Assembly (NCBI GenBank): GCA_027065695.1
Contig: JAMONP010000102.1
Location: forward strand, 1-63,538
Reading direction: 5' to 3'
Origin: Desulfuromonadales bacterium
GTDB lineage: Bacteria; Desulfobacterota; Desulfuromonadia; Desulfuromonadales; BM103
DNA length: 63,538 bases
Shown here piece by piece: positions 31,712 to 43,975 of this stretch. Position 1 is the first letter of the stretch; each line of letters opens with the position of its first letter. Under the pieces are notes generated by a model. The model was not told where the DNA came from, did no database searches, and worked only from the letters and a program-made list of their open reading frames with translations. The translations under genes were made by a program, and so were the position numbers.

Positions 31712-34525
31712 TCAAAGATTCAGGTAAGAGCGCAGATAGCGCCCCGTGTAGGACTTTGCACAACGGGCAACCTCTTCCGGGGTCCCGCAGACGATGACCT
31801 CCCCACCCCGACTGCCACCCTCGGGACCAAGATCGATAAGATGATCAGCGGTCTTGATGACATCCAGGTTATGTTCAATAATTACCACGCTATTGCCCGA
31901 TTCGACCAAACGCTGCAAGACACTCAGCAAACGGTTGATATCGTCGAAATGCAATCCGGTAGTCGGTTCATCGAGAATATAGATGGTCCGACCGGTGGAG
32001 CGTTTGCTGAGCTCTTTGGCCAGCTTAACGCGCTGCGCCTCGCCGCCGGAAAGAGTGGTGGCACTCTGCCCCAGCTTGATATAGCCCAGACCGACGGCAC
32101 GCAAGGTTTCCAGCTTGCGCTTGATGCGCGGGATGTTTGCCAGAAACTCCACGGCCTGGTTGGCAGTCATATCGAGCACGTCCGCGATCGTCTTGCCCTT
32201 GTACTTGACCTGCAGGGTCTCCCGGTTGTAGCGAGCGCCGTGGCACGCTTCGCACTGGATATAGACATCGGGCAAGAAGTGCATCTCAATCCGCAAGATA
32301 CCGTCCCCCTGGCATGCCTCGCAACGACCACCTTTGACATTGAAAGAGAAACGTCCCGGCTTGTAACCACGCATCTTCGCCTCTGGCAAGCGGGCGAACA
32401 GGTCGCGGATATCGGTAAAGAGACCGGAATAGGTGGCCGGGTTGGAGCGCGGTGTGCGTCCGATCGGCGACTGATCGATATCGATGACCTTATCAAGCAA
32501 TTCGAGACCCTCGATGGTATCGACCGCTCCTGCCCGTTCCCTGGAACGATAGAGCCGTTGGGCCAGAGCCTTGTGCAAGGTGTCGAGCACCAGGGAGGAT
32601 TTCCCGGAACCAGAGACACCGGTGACACAGGTCATGACACCCAGGGGAATATCAACATTGATCGCTTTGAGGTTGTTGGCCGTAGCTCCTTTGATGCTCA
32701 GCTGCCCGGTAGCCTTGCGTCGCACCTTCGGCAGCGGAATCATCAGGCGACCGGCGAGATAATCACCGGTCAGAGAGTCGGCATGGTTCAGGATGTCATT
32801 AGGGGTGCCCTGTGCAACCACCCAGCCACCGTGACGGCCGGCGCGCGGCCCCATGTCGATCACATGGTCTGCCTCAAGAATGGTTTCTTCATCGTGTTCA
32901 ACCACCAGCACGGTGTTGCCCAGATCACGCAGACGCTTCAAGGTCTCCAGCAAGCGCCGGTTGTCTCGCTGATGCAGCCCGATGGAGGGTTCGTCGAGAA
33001 TATAGAGGACTCCGACCAGCGACGAACCAATTTGGGTTGCCAGACGAATGCGCTGGCTCTCACCACCGGAGAGTGTCCCGGAGGTTCGATCAAGGGTCAG
33101 GTAATCAAGGCCGACATTGACCAGAAAGGAGAGTCGCTCGCACACCTCTTTAAGAATCCGTCGGGCGATTTCTGCTTCCTTGGGGGGCAATTCGATCCGG
33201 GCAAAAAAAGCTTCTGCATCCATGACACTCAGTGAGCAAATCTCCTGGATATTGCGACCGGCCACCCGTACACAAAGCGTTTCCGGCTTGAGACGCGCGC
33301 CCTTACAGCTCGGACAGGGCATGATATTCATGAATTGTTCGAGTTTCTCACGGGTCGCATCGGAATCAGTTTCACGCAGGCGTCGCTCAAGGTTCGGGAT
33401 CACCCCTTCAAAGGGCTTGTTATAGAAATGTCGGCGAGTTGCCTGATCGTAGAAGAACTGTACCTCCTCTTTGCCCGAACCGTGCAGGAGAATCTGCCGC
33501 ACACGCTCCGGCAACTCGGCAAAAGGTGTGCGGATATCGAACTTATAAAAATCCGCCAGCGCTTCCAGAATCTGTTGGTAGTAATAACCGGTTCGGGTCG
33601 ACCATGGCGCTATCGCCCCTTCCCGTAGCGACAACTGGTAATTGGGGATAACTTGTTCTGGATCGAAATACATGCGTGTGCCCAAACCGGAACAATCAGG
33701 ACAGGCACCGTACGGATTGTTGAAGGAGAACATGCGCGGTGTCATTTCCGAAATGGAGATGCCGCACTCCACACAAGCATGCCACTCAGAGAACAGGTGG
33801 CTCTCACCGCCAATCACATCGACCTGCACCAGGCCTTCACCGAGACGCAAGGCGGTCTCCAAAGAATCCGCCAGGCGACTGGCAATACCATCCTTAACTA
33901 CCAGGCGGTCGACAACCACTTCGATGGTATGCTGTTTATTTTTGTCGAGGGCGATTTCTTCACCCAGTTCGTACATTTCGTCATCGATACGCACACGCAC
34001 AAAGCCATCGGCCTGCAGCTGACGCAACTCCTTGCGATATTCCCCTTTACGCCCCCTGACCAACGGTGCCAATAACAACAGTCGGCTCTTTTCCGGCAGA
34101 GCAAGAACACGTTCGACCATCTGTTCAACTGTCTGCGAGGCAATCTGCTTACCACATGAAGGGCAATGCACCACGCCGACCCTGGCAAAGAGCAGACGCA
34201 AATAATCGTAGATCTCGGTGACTGTACCTACGGTTGAACGCGGATTTTTTGAGGTGGATTTTTGCTCGATTGAGATGGCCGGACTCAAACCCTCAATACT
34301 CTCAACATCAGGCTTGTCCATCTGTTCAAGAAACTGCCGGGCATAAGCCGAAAGGCTCTCAACGTAACGGCGCTGACCCTCGGCATAGATAGTATCAAAA
34401 GCCAGCGTGCTCTTACCGGAACCGGAAACCCCGGTGATTACAACCAGCTGATCACGAGGAATTTCAACATCGATATTTTTCAGATTATGCTCGCAAGCAC
34501 CTTTGATGATTATTTTATCTACCAT
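31712..34525 (-). CDS. uvrA: UvrA, excinuclease ABC subunit A
   Basis: This 937-residue protein has two ABC ATPase modules. The first Walker A is [17 protein letters not shown] and the second [17 protein letters not shown]; both signature motifs ([30 protein letters not shown]) are present. Zinc fingers include CPSCGKQ and CEACQGDG. It recognises bulky DNA lesions and loads UvrB in nucleotide excision repair. The length is normal and all motifs are intact. It lies 86 bases after pdxA on the same strand. Confidence 0.98.
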   Translation of the reverse strand: MVDKIIIKGACEHNLKNIDVEIPRDQLVVITGVSGSGKSTLAFDTIYAEGQRRYVESLSAYARQFLEQMDKPDVESIEGLSPAISIEQKSTSKNPRSTVGTVTEIYDYLRLLFARVGVVHCPSCGKQIASQTVEQMVERVLALPEKSRLLLLAPLVRGRKGEYRKELRQLQADGFVRVRIDDEMYELGEEIALDKNKQHTIEVVVDRLVVKDGIASRLADSLETALRLGEGLVQVDVIGGESHLFSEWHACVECGISISEMTPRMFSFNNPYGACPDCSGLGTRMYFDPEQVIPNYQLSLREGAIAPWSTRTGYYYQQILEALADFYKFDIRTPFAELPERVRQILLHGSGKEEVQFFYDQATRRHFYNKPFEGVIPNLERRLRETDSDATREKLEQFMNIMPCPSCKGARLKPETLCVRVAGRNIQEICSLSVMDAEAFFARIELPPKEAEIARRILKEVCERLSFLVNVGLDYLTLDRTSGTLSGGESQRIRLATQIGSSLVGVLYILDEPSIGLHQRDNRRLLETLKRLRDLGNTVLVVEHDEETILEADHVIDMGPRAGRHGGWVVAQGTPNDILNHADSLTGDYLAGRLMIPLPKVRRKATGQLSIKGATANNLKAINVDIPLGVMTCVTGVSGSGKSSLVLDTLHKALAQRLYRSRERAGAVDTIEGLELLDKVIDIDQSPIGRTPRSNPATYSGLFTDIRDLFARLPEAKMRGYKPGRFSFNVKGGRCEACQGDGILRIEMHFLPDVYIQCEACHGARYNRETLQVKYKGKTIADVLDMTANQAVEFLANIPRIKRKLETLRAVGLGYIKLGQSATTLSGGEAQRVKLAKELSKRSTGRTIYILDEPTTGLHFDDINRLLSVLQRLVESGNSVVIIEHNLDVIKTADHLIDLGPEGGSRGGEVIVCGTPEEVARCAKSYTGRYLRSYLNL

Positions 34526-34611
34526 AGTGTTTTTTTATCGACCAGGTGGTTTATGAGTGTCGTTTCTTCTGTTTAGGACAAATCGGGACGCGAAGGTCAA
34601 AAGCGCCTGCT

Positions 34612-35655
34612 TTATAGCCTTTGATTTCCTCGTCCCTGCTTCTCTCTTCCCTGTTTTTCTGCCATCTCATCAGCCATCCTAACCGCAGCAACCAGACTGG
34701 CCGAACTGGCCCGTCCCGTCCCGGCCAGATCATAAGCTGTGCCGTGATCAACAGAGGTACGCACTATCGGCAGACCCAGGGTGACGTTGACGCCGTCATC
34801 AAAATGCAGCAGCTTCAGCGGAATCAGCCCCTGATCATGATACATGCAGATCACCGCATCATATTGTCCATGTGAGGCAAACCAGAAGAGGGTGTCCGCA
34901 CTATGCGGGCCGCTAGCGTCAAGCCCCTCGGATCGGGCCGCCTCGATAGCCGGGGCGATGTGACGCTTCTCTTCGTCACCAAACATACCACCTTCACCGG
35001 CATGGGGGTTGAGAGCCAGAACAGCCAGGCGCGGATGTTCCAGCCCAAACTGTTGTTGCAAGGACGTCGATACGATGCGCATGGTTGCCAGGATGCGTTC
35101 AGCGGTTAATTGCTCTGGCACCTCACGCAAGGCACAGTGGGTGGTCACCAGGCAAACCCGCAAGCGTTTACCAGCCAGCATCATGACGACCTCGTCAACC
35201 TGGCAGCGCTCCGCCAGGAGTTCCGTGTGTCCGGGAAAATCCGTCCCGGCGACTCGCATCGCCTGCTTGTTGATCGGCGCGGTCACCATGCCGGCGGCGT
35301 CACCGTTGATACAAGCATCGCAGGCCCAGGAGATATAATCAGCCATGGCACGCCCGGAGGATATCTCCGGCTGGCCATATTTCTGTTGGTCAAGGTCCAA
35401 TTGAGAAAGCATACGAACGGGCAAAATGTAGTCACCGATAAACATTTCATCGGATGCGAGCAACAGCTTAGAACCAGATTGCAGGCGAGTAGCAAAGCCA
35501 CATACCGCTGCAGCACGCTGCAGCACGGCAAGATCGCCTGCAATAACCAAAGGTCGATGAGTTTCTGCAAAGGCCCCGGCGCAGAGAGCCTGGATAATGA
35601 TTTCCGGGCCGACACCAGTTGGATCGCCCATCGTTATAATAAGTGGTTTTGTCAT
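34612..35655 (-). CDS. pdxA: 4-hydroxythreonine-4-phosphate dehydrogenase
   Basis: This 347-residue protein starts MTKPLIITMGDPTGVGPEII, the PdxA signature. It also has PGHTELLAERC (metal-binding His), LNPHAGEGGMFGDEE, HSADTLFW, and MYHDQGLIPLKL with another metal-binding His. It oxidises and decarboxylates 4-phospho-hydroxy-L-threonine with NAD in vitamin B6 synthesis. The C-terminus carries a short basic tail (EKQGREKQGRGNQRL) that is probably dispensable. Confidence 0.95.
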   Translation of the reverse strand: MTKPLIITMGDPTGVGPEIIIQALCAGAFAETHRPLVIAGDLAVLQRAAAVCGFATRLQSGSKLLLASDEMFIGDYILPVRMLSQLDLDQQKYGQPEISSGRAMADYISWACDACINGDAAGMVTAPINKQAMRVAGTDFPGHTELLAERCQVDEVVMMLAGKRLRVCLVTTHCALREVPEQLTAERILATMRIVSTSLQQQFGLEHPRLAVLALNPHAGEGGMFGDEEKRHIAPAIEAARSEGLDASGPHSADTLFWFASHGQYDAVICMYHDQGLIPLKLLHFDDGVNVTLGLPIVRTSVDHGTAYDLAGTGRASSASLVAAVRMADEMAEKQGREKQGRGNQRL

Positions 35656-35832
35656 AGCACCCTCAGGAGACTGTCGGAAAATCCGGGAGTTTCACAGTAT
35701 AACCCAAGCCTGAAACGGTCCTCAACCTGATTTGTGCTTTAAAACTCGGAGCAATGCTGGGAAAGCTGTTTTCAATCCGTGCAGAAGCAGTTATACTTTG
35801 CGAACTTATTATGCGGCATGGGAGAGAATGTT

Positions 35833-36189
35833 ATGAGTGACGATATGTTCGAGCGCCGCCAGACGGAGCGCCGTTACGCCCTGAACTTTCTTGATTACGA
35901 GGTTATTTCTGACACCGGCGGCGTTCTTGGCCGCGGCTTGGCTCGCACTCTTAATGTTAGTGAAGCCGGGTTACGTCTGGAAGCTGGCCCGTTCTTTGAG
36001 CCGGGACAGAAGCTGCGTCTCACTCTCGGCCTCAACAACGACCTAGTTCAAGTCAACGGTCGAGTGGTCAATTCTCAACCGGAGAATGAGGATCTCTGTA
36101 CCAGCGGCGTCATGTTCCTTGAGTTTAATCAAGCTGACCGCCTCACCTACCAGAGACATTTCGAAGCTTTGAAAAGCTTAACTGCATAG
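35833..36189 (+). CDS. PilZ-domain protein
   Basis: This is a 118-residue protein from the ATG at 35833; GGAGAG 6 bases upstream decides the start. It has the PilZ motif RRQTERRYAL (RxxxR-type) and LNVSEAGLRL (D/NxSxxG-type), both of which contact cyclic di-GMP. It is a single-domain PilZ, so it probably acts as a c-di-GMP adaptor. It lies alone, divergent from pdxA, and is followed by a terminator. Confidence 0.85.
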   Translation: MSDDMFERRQTERRYALNFLDYEVISDTGGVLGRGLARTLNVSEAGLRLEAGPFFEPGQKLRLTLGLNNDLVQVNGRVVNSQPENEDLCTSGVMFLEFNQADRLTYQRHFEALKSLTA

Positions 36190-36213
36190 TAGGCGGCCAG
36201 ACAAACAGAAAAT

Positions 36214-36240
36214 CCCGCCAACTGATGCCGGCGGGCTTTA
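36214..36240. terminator. Terminator after the PilZ gene
   Basis: CCCGCC and GGCGGG form a 6-bp stem with a 10-base loop, followed by CTTTATTG on the plus strand and preceded by AAAAT, so it could act in both directions. Confidence 0.6.
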
Positions 36241-36287
36241 TTGTCTTTATTTCAAAAAGATCAGGCTATACCTTCAGGACAAAGTGC

Positions 36288-37235
36288 TTATAGGCGAACA
36301 TCAATAAAAGCCTTAACTTTAAGTGCCCGTGTCCATTCCTTGATGCGAGCATCGGTCTTTTGATCCAGAATCAGCTGATGGATTTCAAATTTAACGGCAC
36401 CAAACTGTCGCAGACCACCAGGAAATCGATCATCAACCCGCAAAACATGGACTCCGCCAGCAACAGCCACGGGCTCACTGAAACTTCCTGTCTCAACCCC
36501 ATTTATCGCCTCGACAAATTCCGGAACCAGCTCACCATAAAGAAAACGACCCAGCTCTCCGCCCGTGGCACCATACGTTTTATTGTAACTGGCTGCTACC
36601 TGGACCAACTCTTCGCCCTGTCGCAAACGGCTCAAGGCTTCACCGGCAACCTTGAGAATCTGTTGACGTTCCTGACCTGACGCTTTTTCTGACACAGGAA
36701 AGGTGATGGCGCTTAGCTGAACCTCAGGAGCCAAACGATAATCATCCAGATGAGCTCGGTAATATTCCACAACTTCCCGCTCAGGAACATCAACCTGACT
36801 ACGCACCTCTTCGCCGATCAGTTTATAGCGCAGGATCTGCTTGCGCAGATTATCGAGATAGGCATCAAACTCCAGCCCCTGATCCAAAACCGCCTCCTTA
36901 AGCTCCTCACGGGTCAGCTTGTTTTGCTGCTGGACATCGAGTAAAGCAGTTTCAACCTCCTCATCGGAAACATTCAGATTGAGCGCCTTGATGCGCTGCT
37001 GAACCAACGTCTCCTCGATCATGCGGGAGAGCAGTTCCTGGCGCAGAGCACCCAGCTGCGCGGGAGATGGCTGCCGTTCATTTTTAGCCAGCTTTGCTTG
37101 TAACTTCTGGTCAAGTTGATGGGTTGTGATGATGTCCTTATTGACAACCGCTGCTATGCGGCTGACAACAACAGCAGAAGCAGAACTTAAACCGATACTG
37201 CATAACAATAAGAGCGCAATTCCGAAACGTTTCAT
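36288..37235 (-). CDS. SurA-like periplasmic peptidyl-prolyl isomerase
   Basis: This 315-residue protein has a signal peptide (MKRFGIALLLLCSIGLSSASA). The SurA N-terminal chaperone domain begins RIAAVVNKDIITTHQLDQKL. A parvulin-type domain lies at about 175-280, with LRQGEELVQVAASYNKT, GGELGRFLYGELVPEF and GSFSEPVAVAGGVHVLRVDD. It is shorter than E. coli SurA, with one parvulin domain. It starts 25 bases after the PpiC-like lipoprotein stop; the two may be co-transcribed and handle outer-membrane protein folding. Confidence 0.85.
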   Translation of the reverse strand: MKRFGIALLLLCSIGLSSASAVVVSRIAAVVNKDIITTHQLDQKLQAKLAKNERQPSPAQLGALRQELLSRMIEETLVQQRIKALNLNVSDEEVETALLDVQQQNKLTREELKEAVLDQGLEFDAYLDNLRKQILRYKLIGEEVRSQVDVPEREVVEYYRAHLDDYRLAPEVQLSAITFPVSEKASGQERQQILKVAGEALSRLRQGEELVQVAASYNKTYGATGGELGRFLYGELVPEFVEAINGVETGSFSEPVAVAGGVHVLRVDDRFPGGLRQFGAVKFEIHQLILDQKTDARIKEWTRALKVKAFIDVRL

Positions 37236-37259
37236 GGTATTTTCTTTCTTTTTAATGAG

Positions 37260-38210
37260 TTATTTCTTGCCGTTTTCTTCAAATTGAGCCCAGTCCACAG
37301 CGATCACAGCACGGGCCCGCATATCCTGTAGCCACCTCAGGTAAACCTCTTCTTTTTTTTGGCTCTCCAGAACAGACCGTATCTCTTCTGTTGCTTCCTT
37401 TTTGCTGAGACGCTTAGCCTTGCGTTTTTCCTCAACCAGGAAAATATGATAACCGTACTCGCTCTTAACAAGATCGCTCAAACGGTTGACCGGTAAATCA
37501 AAAACAATTTCGTCGAATTCCAGCGGCATTTCACCTCGGGCAAAAAAACCGAGATCACCACCCTGCTGAGAGTCCGGTGACAGGGAATATTTCATAGCAA
37601 CTTCCGCGAAAGGCTGCCCTTGCCGCAACAGATCCAAAGCCTCCTGACCTTCTGCTTCTTCAGCCACAACAATCTGCCGGGCTCTTACTTGGGCAGGACG
37701 ATCAAATTGACCACGATTGGCCTTGAAGTAGGCATTCACCTCATCGTCTGAGATTGATACCCTGGAAAAAACGGCCTGATCAAGGAGCTTCTCCATGATC
37801 AGACTTTCCTTGAGTTCATCCCTCCAGGACTGCAGGGTCACCCCCCGCTCATGAAGCATTGTTTCGAAGCTGGTCCCAGGATAATCCTGGCGATATCCTT
37901 GCAGTGCTGTCTCAACATCCGCAGCGGTAAGGGAAATACTTAGTCGTCTGGCCTCACCATGGATCAACTCGCGATCTATCAACTGAACCAGGAAGGATCG
38001 CTGCAGTTCCTCGCGTTCTATCCCGCTTAAATGCTGGTCTTTTTGCAGGCTTTTTTCAAATGCAGCCTGAAATTCGGCCTTGCTAATCTTCTGATCATTG
38101 ACCTGGATCAGTGGCACAGCTTTTTCAACAACCGGCTCGGAGCTGCATCCGACCAAGACGCCAAGTAAGCATAAAAAGATAGACAGTATTCGCAAAGAGT
38201 ATATGTGCAT
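37260..38210 (-). CDS. Lipoprotein parvulin-type peptidyl-prolyl isomerase
   Basis: This is a 316-residue protein from the ATG at 38210; the longer frame would put extra residues before the signal peptide. The signal MHIYSLRILSIFLCLLGVLV ends in the lipobox LVGC. The SurA-type N-domain reads VNDQKISKAEFQAAFEKS. The parvulin domain has RQGQPFAEVAMKYSLSPDS, GGDLGFFARGEMPLEFDEIV, and YGYHIFLVEEK. It is anchored as a lipoprotein, unlike the soluble SurA-like neighbour, so the two may act at different places in the periplasm. It lies 56 bases after mfd on the same strand. Confidence 0.85.
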   Translation of the reverse strand: MHIYSLRILSIFLCLLGVLVGCSSEPVVEKAVPLIQVNDQKISKAEFQAAFEKSLQKDQHLSGIEREELQRSFLVQLIDRELIHGEARRLSISLTAADVETALQGYRQDYPGTSFETMLHERGVTLQSWRDELKESLIMEKLLDQAVFSRVSISDDEVNAYFKANRGQFDRPAQVRARQIVVAEEAEGQEALDLLRQGQPFAEVAMKYSLSPDSQQGGDLGFFARGEMPLEFDEIVFDLPVNRLSDLVKSEYGYHIFLVEEKRKAKRLSKKEATEEIRSVLESQKKEEVYLRWLQDMRARAVIAVDWAQFEENGKK

Positions 38211-38265
38211 GATGTTGTGTAGATCAGTTAATTTCAGATAGTCCAAACCAGATGCCATCAAACTA

Positions 38266-41200
38266 TCATAGCAGGCAAAATGCTTGCAATTCCTTTTTAG
38301 CGATGGCCAGAACCTCTGCCCCAGGCAATCGACCAAGGCGGATACTCAGACGGAAATCCGGGCTGAAAGAATACTTCTTTTTGTCTTGCAGAAGTACCAG
38401 AATCTTCTCTGGCGCGACTCGGGTGTTGGCCGGAAAAGCAAAAACCAGGTTATGGCCGTCAAACTCGGCCAATTCGACATACAGCTGTTTCATGAGCACC
38501 CGTAGCTTCATGACATCAAGCAGCAGTTCCGCCGCCGCTGGCAACTCACCGTAGCGGTCGCGCAGCTCATCACCTGTCTGGTAAATTTCCACGTCATCAC
38601 GGGCAGACGCCAGCTTGCGATAAAGCACCAGGCGCTGATTGGGGTCATTGACATATTTTTCCGGCAGGAAGGCTGACAGACCTAGACGTACTTCAGGATC
38701 AATGCGCTCCTCACGGCTCTGTCCCTGCAGTTCCTGAATCGTTTCTTCAAGAAGTTCAGTGTACATTTCAAAACCGATGGCAGCCAGCGGACCGGCCTGC
38801 CTGGCACCCAGCAGGTCCCCGGCACCACGGAGTTCAAGATCATGGCGGGCAATGCGAAAACCGGCCCCCAGCTCCGCCTGTTCCTGCAGGACCTTGAGTC
38901 GCTCACGTGCATCTTTGGTCAAAACGCCCTCGCTGGGAATCAGCAGGTAAGCATAAGCACGCTGATGGGACCGCCCGACCCGACCACGCAACTGATAGAG
39001 CTGCGCCAGACCAAAGCAGTCAGCCCGGTTTATAATCATGGTGTTGGCCGTGGAGATATCAATGCCGTTTTCAATGATCGTCGAGCAAACCAGCAGGTTG
39101 GTGCGCCCGTCAATGAAGTCAAGCATGACCTCTTCCAGTTCTTTTCCAGGCATCTGGCCATGGCCGACACCGACCTTGGCCTGAGGGACCAGCTGCCGTA
39201 GGAAGTCGGCCATAGCATCGATCGACTGCACCCGGTTGTGGACAAAGTAGACCTGCCCACCGCGACGCAGTTCACGTAGAATCGCATCGCGGATCAAATC
39301 GTCGTCAAAGCGGGTGACATAGGTTCGAATTGCCTGGCGATCTACAGGTGGCGTATCAATGATCGAGAGATCGCGCAGACCGGCCAGGCTCAAATGCAAA
39401 GTGCGCGGGATCGGTGTGGCCGTCAAGGTCAGCACATCGACTTCGGCCCGCATCTTTTTCAACCGCTCTTTGTGAGTCACACCGAAGCGCTGTTCTTCAT
39501 CGATAATGATCAAACCAAGGCTCTTAAAGCGCAGGTCACGCTGCAACAAGCGATGGGTACCAATCAGGATATCTACCTGGCCAGCCGCTGTGCGCTGGAG
39601 GATCCTTTTTTGCTCGGCGGGTGTGCGAAAACGTGACAACATTTCGACAACAACCGGATAGTCGGCAAACCGCTGCCGGAAAGTTTCCAGGTGCTGGCGG
39701 GCCAGTACCGTGGTCGGCACCAGGACTGCAACTTGACGGCTATCGAGTACTGCTTTGAATGCGGCTCGTATGGCAACTTCAGTTTTACCGTAACCGACAT
39801 CACCACAGATCAGCCGATCAACCGGGCGCTCTGAGGTCATGTCATCAAGTACGGATTCAATTGCCTCAAGCTGATCAGGCGTCTCTTCATAGGAGAAGGC
39901 GGCCTCAAACTCACGGAAGAGTTGATCCGGCGGCGAATATTTGAAACCCTTTGCCATCTGTCGGCGTGCCTGAACCTGCAAGAGCTCGCGCGCCAGCTCC
40001 TCGATCGTCGCCCGGGCCCGCAGTTTGGCCTTTTCCCAAGCACCGCTACCCATTTTGTCAAGTCGCGGGGTACCACCATCCGCCAAGTGCTTCTGAACCT
40101 TTTCGATACGTTCCACCGGCAGGTAAAGGCGATCCTCTCCGGCATATTCAAGGTGGATAAAATCCCCTTCGACGGCACCGGTCTGCAAATGAACCAGACC
40201 GAGGTAACGGCCAATACCATAATCGGCGTGCACAACCAAGTCAGCAATTTTTAAATCTGCTAGAGATGATTCGAAGACCCGTTGCCGACGACGTACTCTA
40301 CGGTGACTACGTGGCCCGAAGATTTCATCGTCACAGATAACAACCAGCTTTTCATCAACAACTCTGAAACCACTGTCCAGCGTACCGGTGGTCACGGTCA
40401 GACCAGCTGGAAATTTCCTGCCCGGCTTGAGCTCTGGCACCCAGCTAACTGGCAGCTCACTCGGAGCCAACAGATCAAGCAAACGTTCTGCCTGGCCACG
40501 CTGATGACAAACCACAAGGATACTCCAGTTATCGCTCAGCCACCCACGTAGTCGCTCCACCAGAGGAGCCAGACTACCATCATGGGCCACATGGTCCGGA
40601 CGCAGGTCAGCATTGCCTATTACGGGCACACGGTAGACAGGATAATCCTCATCAAGCTGATACACCTCCAGTGACGCCAGATCGATGCGCGCGCCTTGCC
40701 CCATATGGACTTCCAACTCCTGACTATCAAGATAAAAGTCACTCGCCAGCACAAACGGCTCATCGTTGTGCGTCGCCCGCTCTTCCCCGCAGCGCACCGC
40801 TTCGGCGAACGCATCAGCAGCACCAGTGATTGCAGGAGGATCAAGCAACAGCCAGCAGAATCGGTCCAGATAGTCAAAGAAAGTGTCAAGCGCGGCATAA
40901 TTTAGAGGCAGGAGATTTTCTCGGCCGGGGCTGAGTAAACCCTCGCGAATTTCAGCGAGGATCGCTTCACGTTGGACTCGTGGGATTTCCAGATCGTCGC
41001 AGCGCGCCTTAAAACGGTGAGTAAAGGTCTCCAGGTGACTGCCAGCCAGGATCATTTCCCGGGCTGGAGCAAGCTCAAGTTGTACCAGGTGCTGATCAGT
41101 AGAACGCTGGCTGGCGGAATCGAAGCTGCGAATATCCTCCAGTTCGTCACCGAAAAACGCCAGGCGTACCGGTTGTTCCAGCATTGGCGGGAAAAGATCC

Positions 41201-41740
41201 ACCAGATCACCGCGCACGGCAAAGCTGCCACGGTCTTCAACCAGAGTAACACGCTGATAACCGAGCGAAGCTAACCCCCGTAGCAGAACCTCCCGCGATA
41301 TATCACTGCCGACTTCGAGTTGCAGCTGTAAAGAATTGAGCACACTGCGAGGGAGAACCTTCTGCTGCAGGGCCTTGACGGTGGTCACGACAGCCTTGCC
41401 ACGACCATTAGCAAGAGCCGCCAAGGTGGCCAGTCGGGTCGCTTCAATTTCAGGGTGAGGACTGAGCGGAGCGTAGGGTTCAGTTTCCCAGTGCGGGAAG
41501 AAAAGAATATCGGCCTGGTGGCCATGGAAAAAGCTCAAGGCCCGATGAAAATGCTGGGCTTCAACCTGATCGGAGGCCACTATCAACAAACATTCAGCAT
41601 GCTTGTTGCCAGCCAGCAACCCGGCAGTAAACCAGGCATCGCTACTACCGTTAAGGCCGAGAATCTCGCTACGCCCGAAAAACCCTGATGCGAACGGATG
41701 CAGGACTCCCGACAAAGAGTAATGTTGAATGCGGGGTTCT

Positions 41741-41748
<8 letters not shown>
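38266..41748 (-). CDS. mfd: Transcription-repair coupling factor
   Basis: This 1160-residue protein has the full Mfd order. The N-terminus is a UvrB-like part. The RNA-polymerase-interacting domain begins [16 protein letters not shown]. The RecG-like helicase motor includes Walker [18 protein letters not shown], the DEEQ box [16 protein letters not shown], then [13 protein letters not shown] and the LRGRVGRS motif. The C-terminal TRCF domain follows. It removes stalled RNA polymerase and recruits UvrA. Its start overlaps the nadA stop by 8 bases. Confidence 0.98.
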
Positions 41749-42655
<907 letters not shown>

Positions 42656-42742
42656 GATACAACCTTTTTACTCTTGAAATATTGCCGTATCCTAGAGTAA
42701 AAACCTTGCTATGTCAAATGCTTATACCTGTCTAGGGGCCTC

Positions 42743-42771
42743 TTGACAGGGACTCTTTTTGTCGGTATTCT
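42743..42771 (+). promoter_or_regulatory. Probable promoter of tatB-tatC
   Basis: TTGACA at 42743-42748, a 17-base spacer, and TATTCT at 42766-42771. The -35 is perfect. It lies 45 bases before the first tat ATG. Confidence 0.6.
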
Positions 42772-42815
42772 CAGCACACTTGAAGGTTTCTTAACTCTGC
42801 TTAGGGTAACTACAT

Positions 42816-43190
42816 ATGTTTGGTATCGGCTTTCCTGAACTTCTTCTGATAATGGCGATCGCCCTGATCGTCCTCGGCCCTAAACGCCTTCCAGATATTG
42901 CTCGCGCCTTGGGTCGCGGCTTGTCTGAATTCAAAAAAGCCACCGACGAAATGAAGCAAACGTTTACGGAAGAAACCCACAATTACGATCTCAAACGACC
43001 ACTGGGATCACCGGGGAAGCTCACACCGCCCGGCACCGAACTCGACCCCTATCCGGCGGAGGCCAATCCTGTCGAAGCAGAAGTAGCTTCGGATGACACC
43101 TCCACAACTCCTGATGACACCTTCACAACTAAAGGAACCACTGAAGAAGAGGGCGTAACTGCCGAGTCAAAGGTCAACCCGGATGAGTGA
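42816..43190 (+). CDS. tatB: TatB-like twin-arginine translocase subunit
   Basis: This 124-residue protein starts [20 protein letters not shown], the TatB-style N-terminus with the F-G-x-G-F-x-E pattern. The [19 protein letters not shown] amphipathic helix follows, then an acidic, low-complexity tail rich in T, E, D and P. Length is between TatA and TatB; the sequence alone cannot exclude a TatA role. It overlaps tatC by 8 bases, so a TatBC-type complex for folded-protein export is likely. Confidence 0.8.
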   Translation: MFGIGFPELLLIMAIALIVLGPKRLPDIARALGRGLSEFKKATDEMKQTFTEETHNYDLKRPLGSPGKLTPPGTELDPYPAEANPVEAEVASDDTSTTPDDTFTTKGTTEEEGVTAESKVNPDE

Positions 43191-43950
43191 AGACCGGATG
43201 CCGTTGATCTCTCATCTTGAGGAACTGCGGCGCAAGCTGATTATTTCCGCGGTCTCCTGGCTGGTGGCCTTTCTGGCCTGCTACAGCTATGCTGAGCAGT
43301 TGTTTGCCCTGATCGCCGAGCCTGTGCGTCTAGCGTTGCCGGAAGGGACTTCGCTGGTCTTTATCACCGCCACGGAACCCTTCTTCACTTACCTGAAAAT
43401 CGCGGCCCTGGCAGGCCTGCTTATTGCTTTACCGGTCATCTTCTGGCAGATCTGGTCATTTGTCGCACCAGGGCTCTACAAGAAAGAAAAACGTTACGTC
43501 ATTCCTTTTGTAATGGCCAGTACCCTCTGTTTTGCCTCAGGAACCTTTTTCGGCTTCAGCTTTGTCTTCCCCATGGTTTTCAAAGTGCTCATTGAGTTCG
43601 GTACCGGCGGCGGTGAACTCAGTGCGATGCTCTCCATGGGCTCATACCTGTCGCTCTCCAGCAAGCTTCTGCTCGCCTTCGGCCTGGTTTTCGAGCTGCC
43701 AGTAGTGATCTTTTTCCTGGCACGCCTGGGAATTGTCGATCACAAGATGCTGGCGCGGAACCGCAAGTTCGCCCTTCTGGCCGCCTTCCTGATTGGTGCC
43801 ATGCTCACCCCCCCGGATGTGTTCTCACAAGCAGCCCTCGCTATACCTTTTATTGTCCTCTACGAAGTCGGTATCATAGTTGCCCGACTGTTCGGCAAAC
43901 GTCGTGAGCCTGTTGAGGATGAAGAAGAACCTGCAGAAAAACAGCCCTGA
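43183..43950 (+). CDS. tatC: Sec-independent protein translocase TatC
   Basis: This 255-residue protein has the TatC pattern: [20 protein letters not shown], then [20 protein letters not shown] with the FxxxxK segment, [20 protein letters not shown] and [12 protein letters not shown]. Six membrane helices are predicted. The C-terminus is acidic and extended ([10 protein letters not shown]). TatC recognises the twin-arginine signal. It starts within the end of tatB. Confidence 0.95.
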   Translation: MSEDRMPLISHLEELRRKLIISAVSWLVAFLACYSYAEQLFALIAEPVRLALPEGTSLVFITATEPFFTYLKIAALAGLLIALPVIFWQIWSFVAPGLYKKEKRYVIPFVMASTLCFASGTFFGFSFVFPMVFKVLIEFGTGGGELSAMLSMGSYLSLSSKLLLAFGLVFELPVVIFFLARLGIVDHKMLARNRKFALLAAFLIGAMLTPPDVFSQAALAIPFIVLYEVGIIVARLFGKRREPVEDEEEPAEKQP

Positions 43951-43975
43951 CAACGACACCGACCCTGGCTGGCAG

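Noticed and set aside
31679-33235. 518-codon plus-strand ORF opposite uvrA
   Set aside because: It lies wholly antisense to an intact uvrA with all motifs. It has no recognisable domain and is explained by codon bias of the opposite strand.
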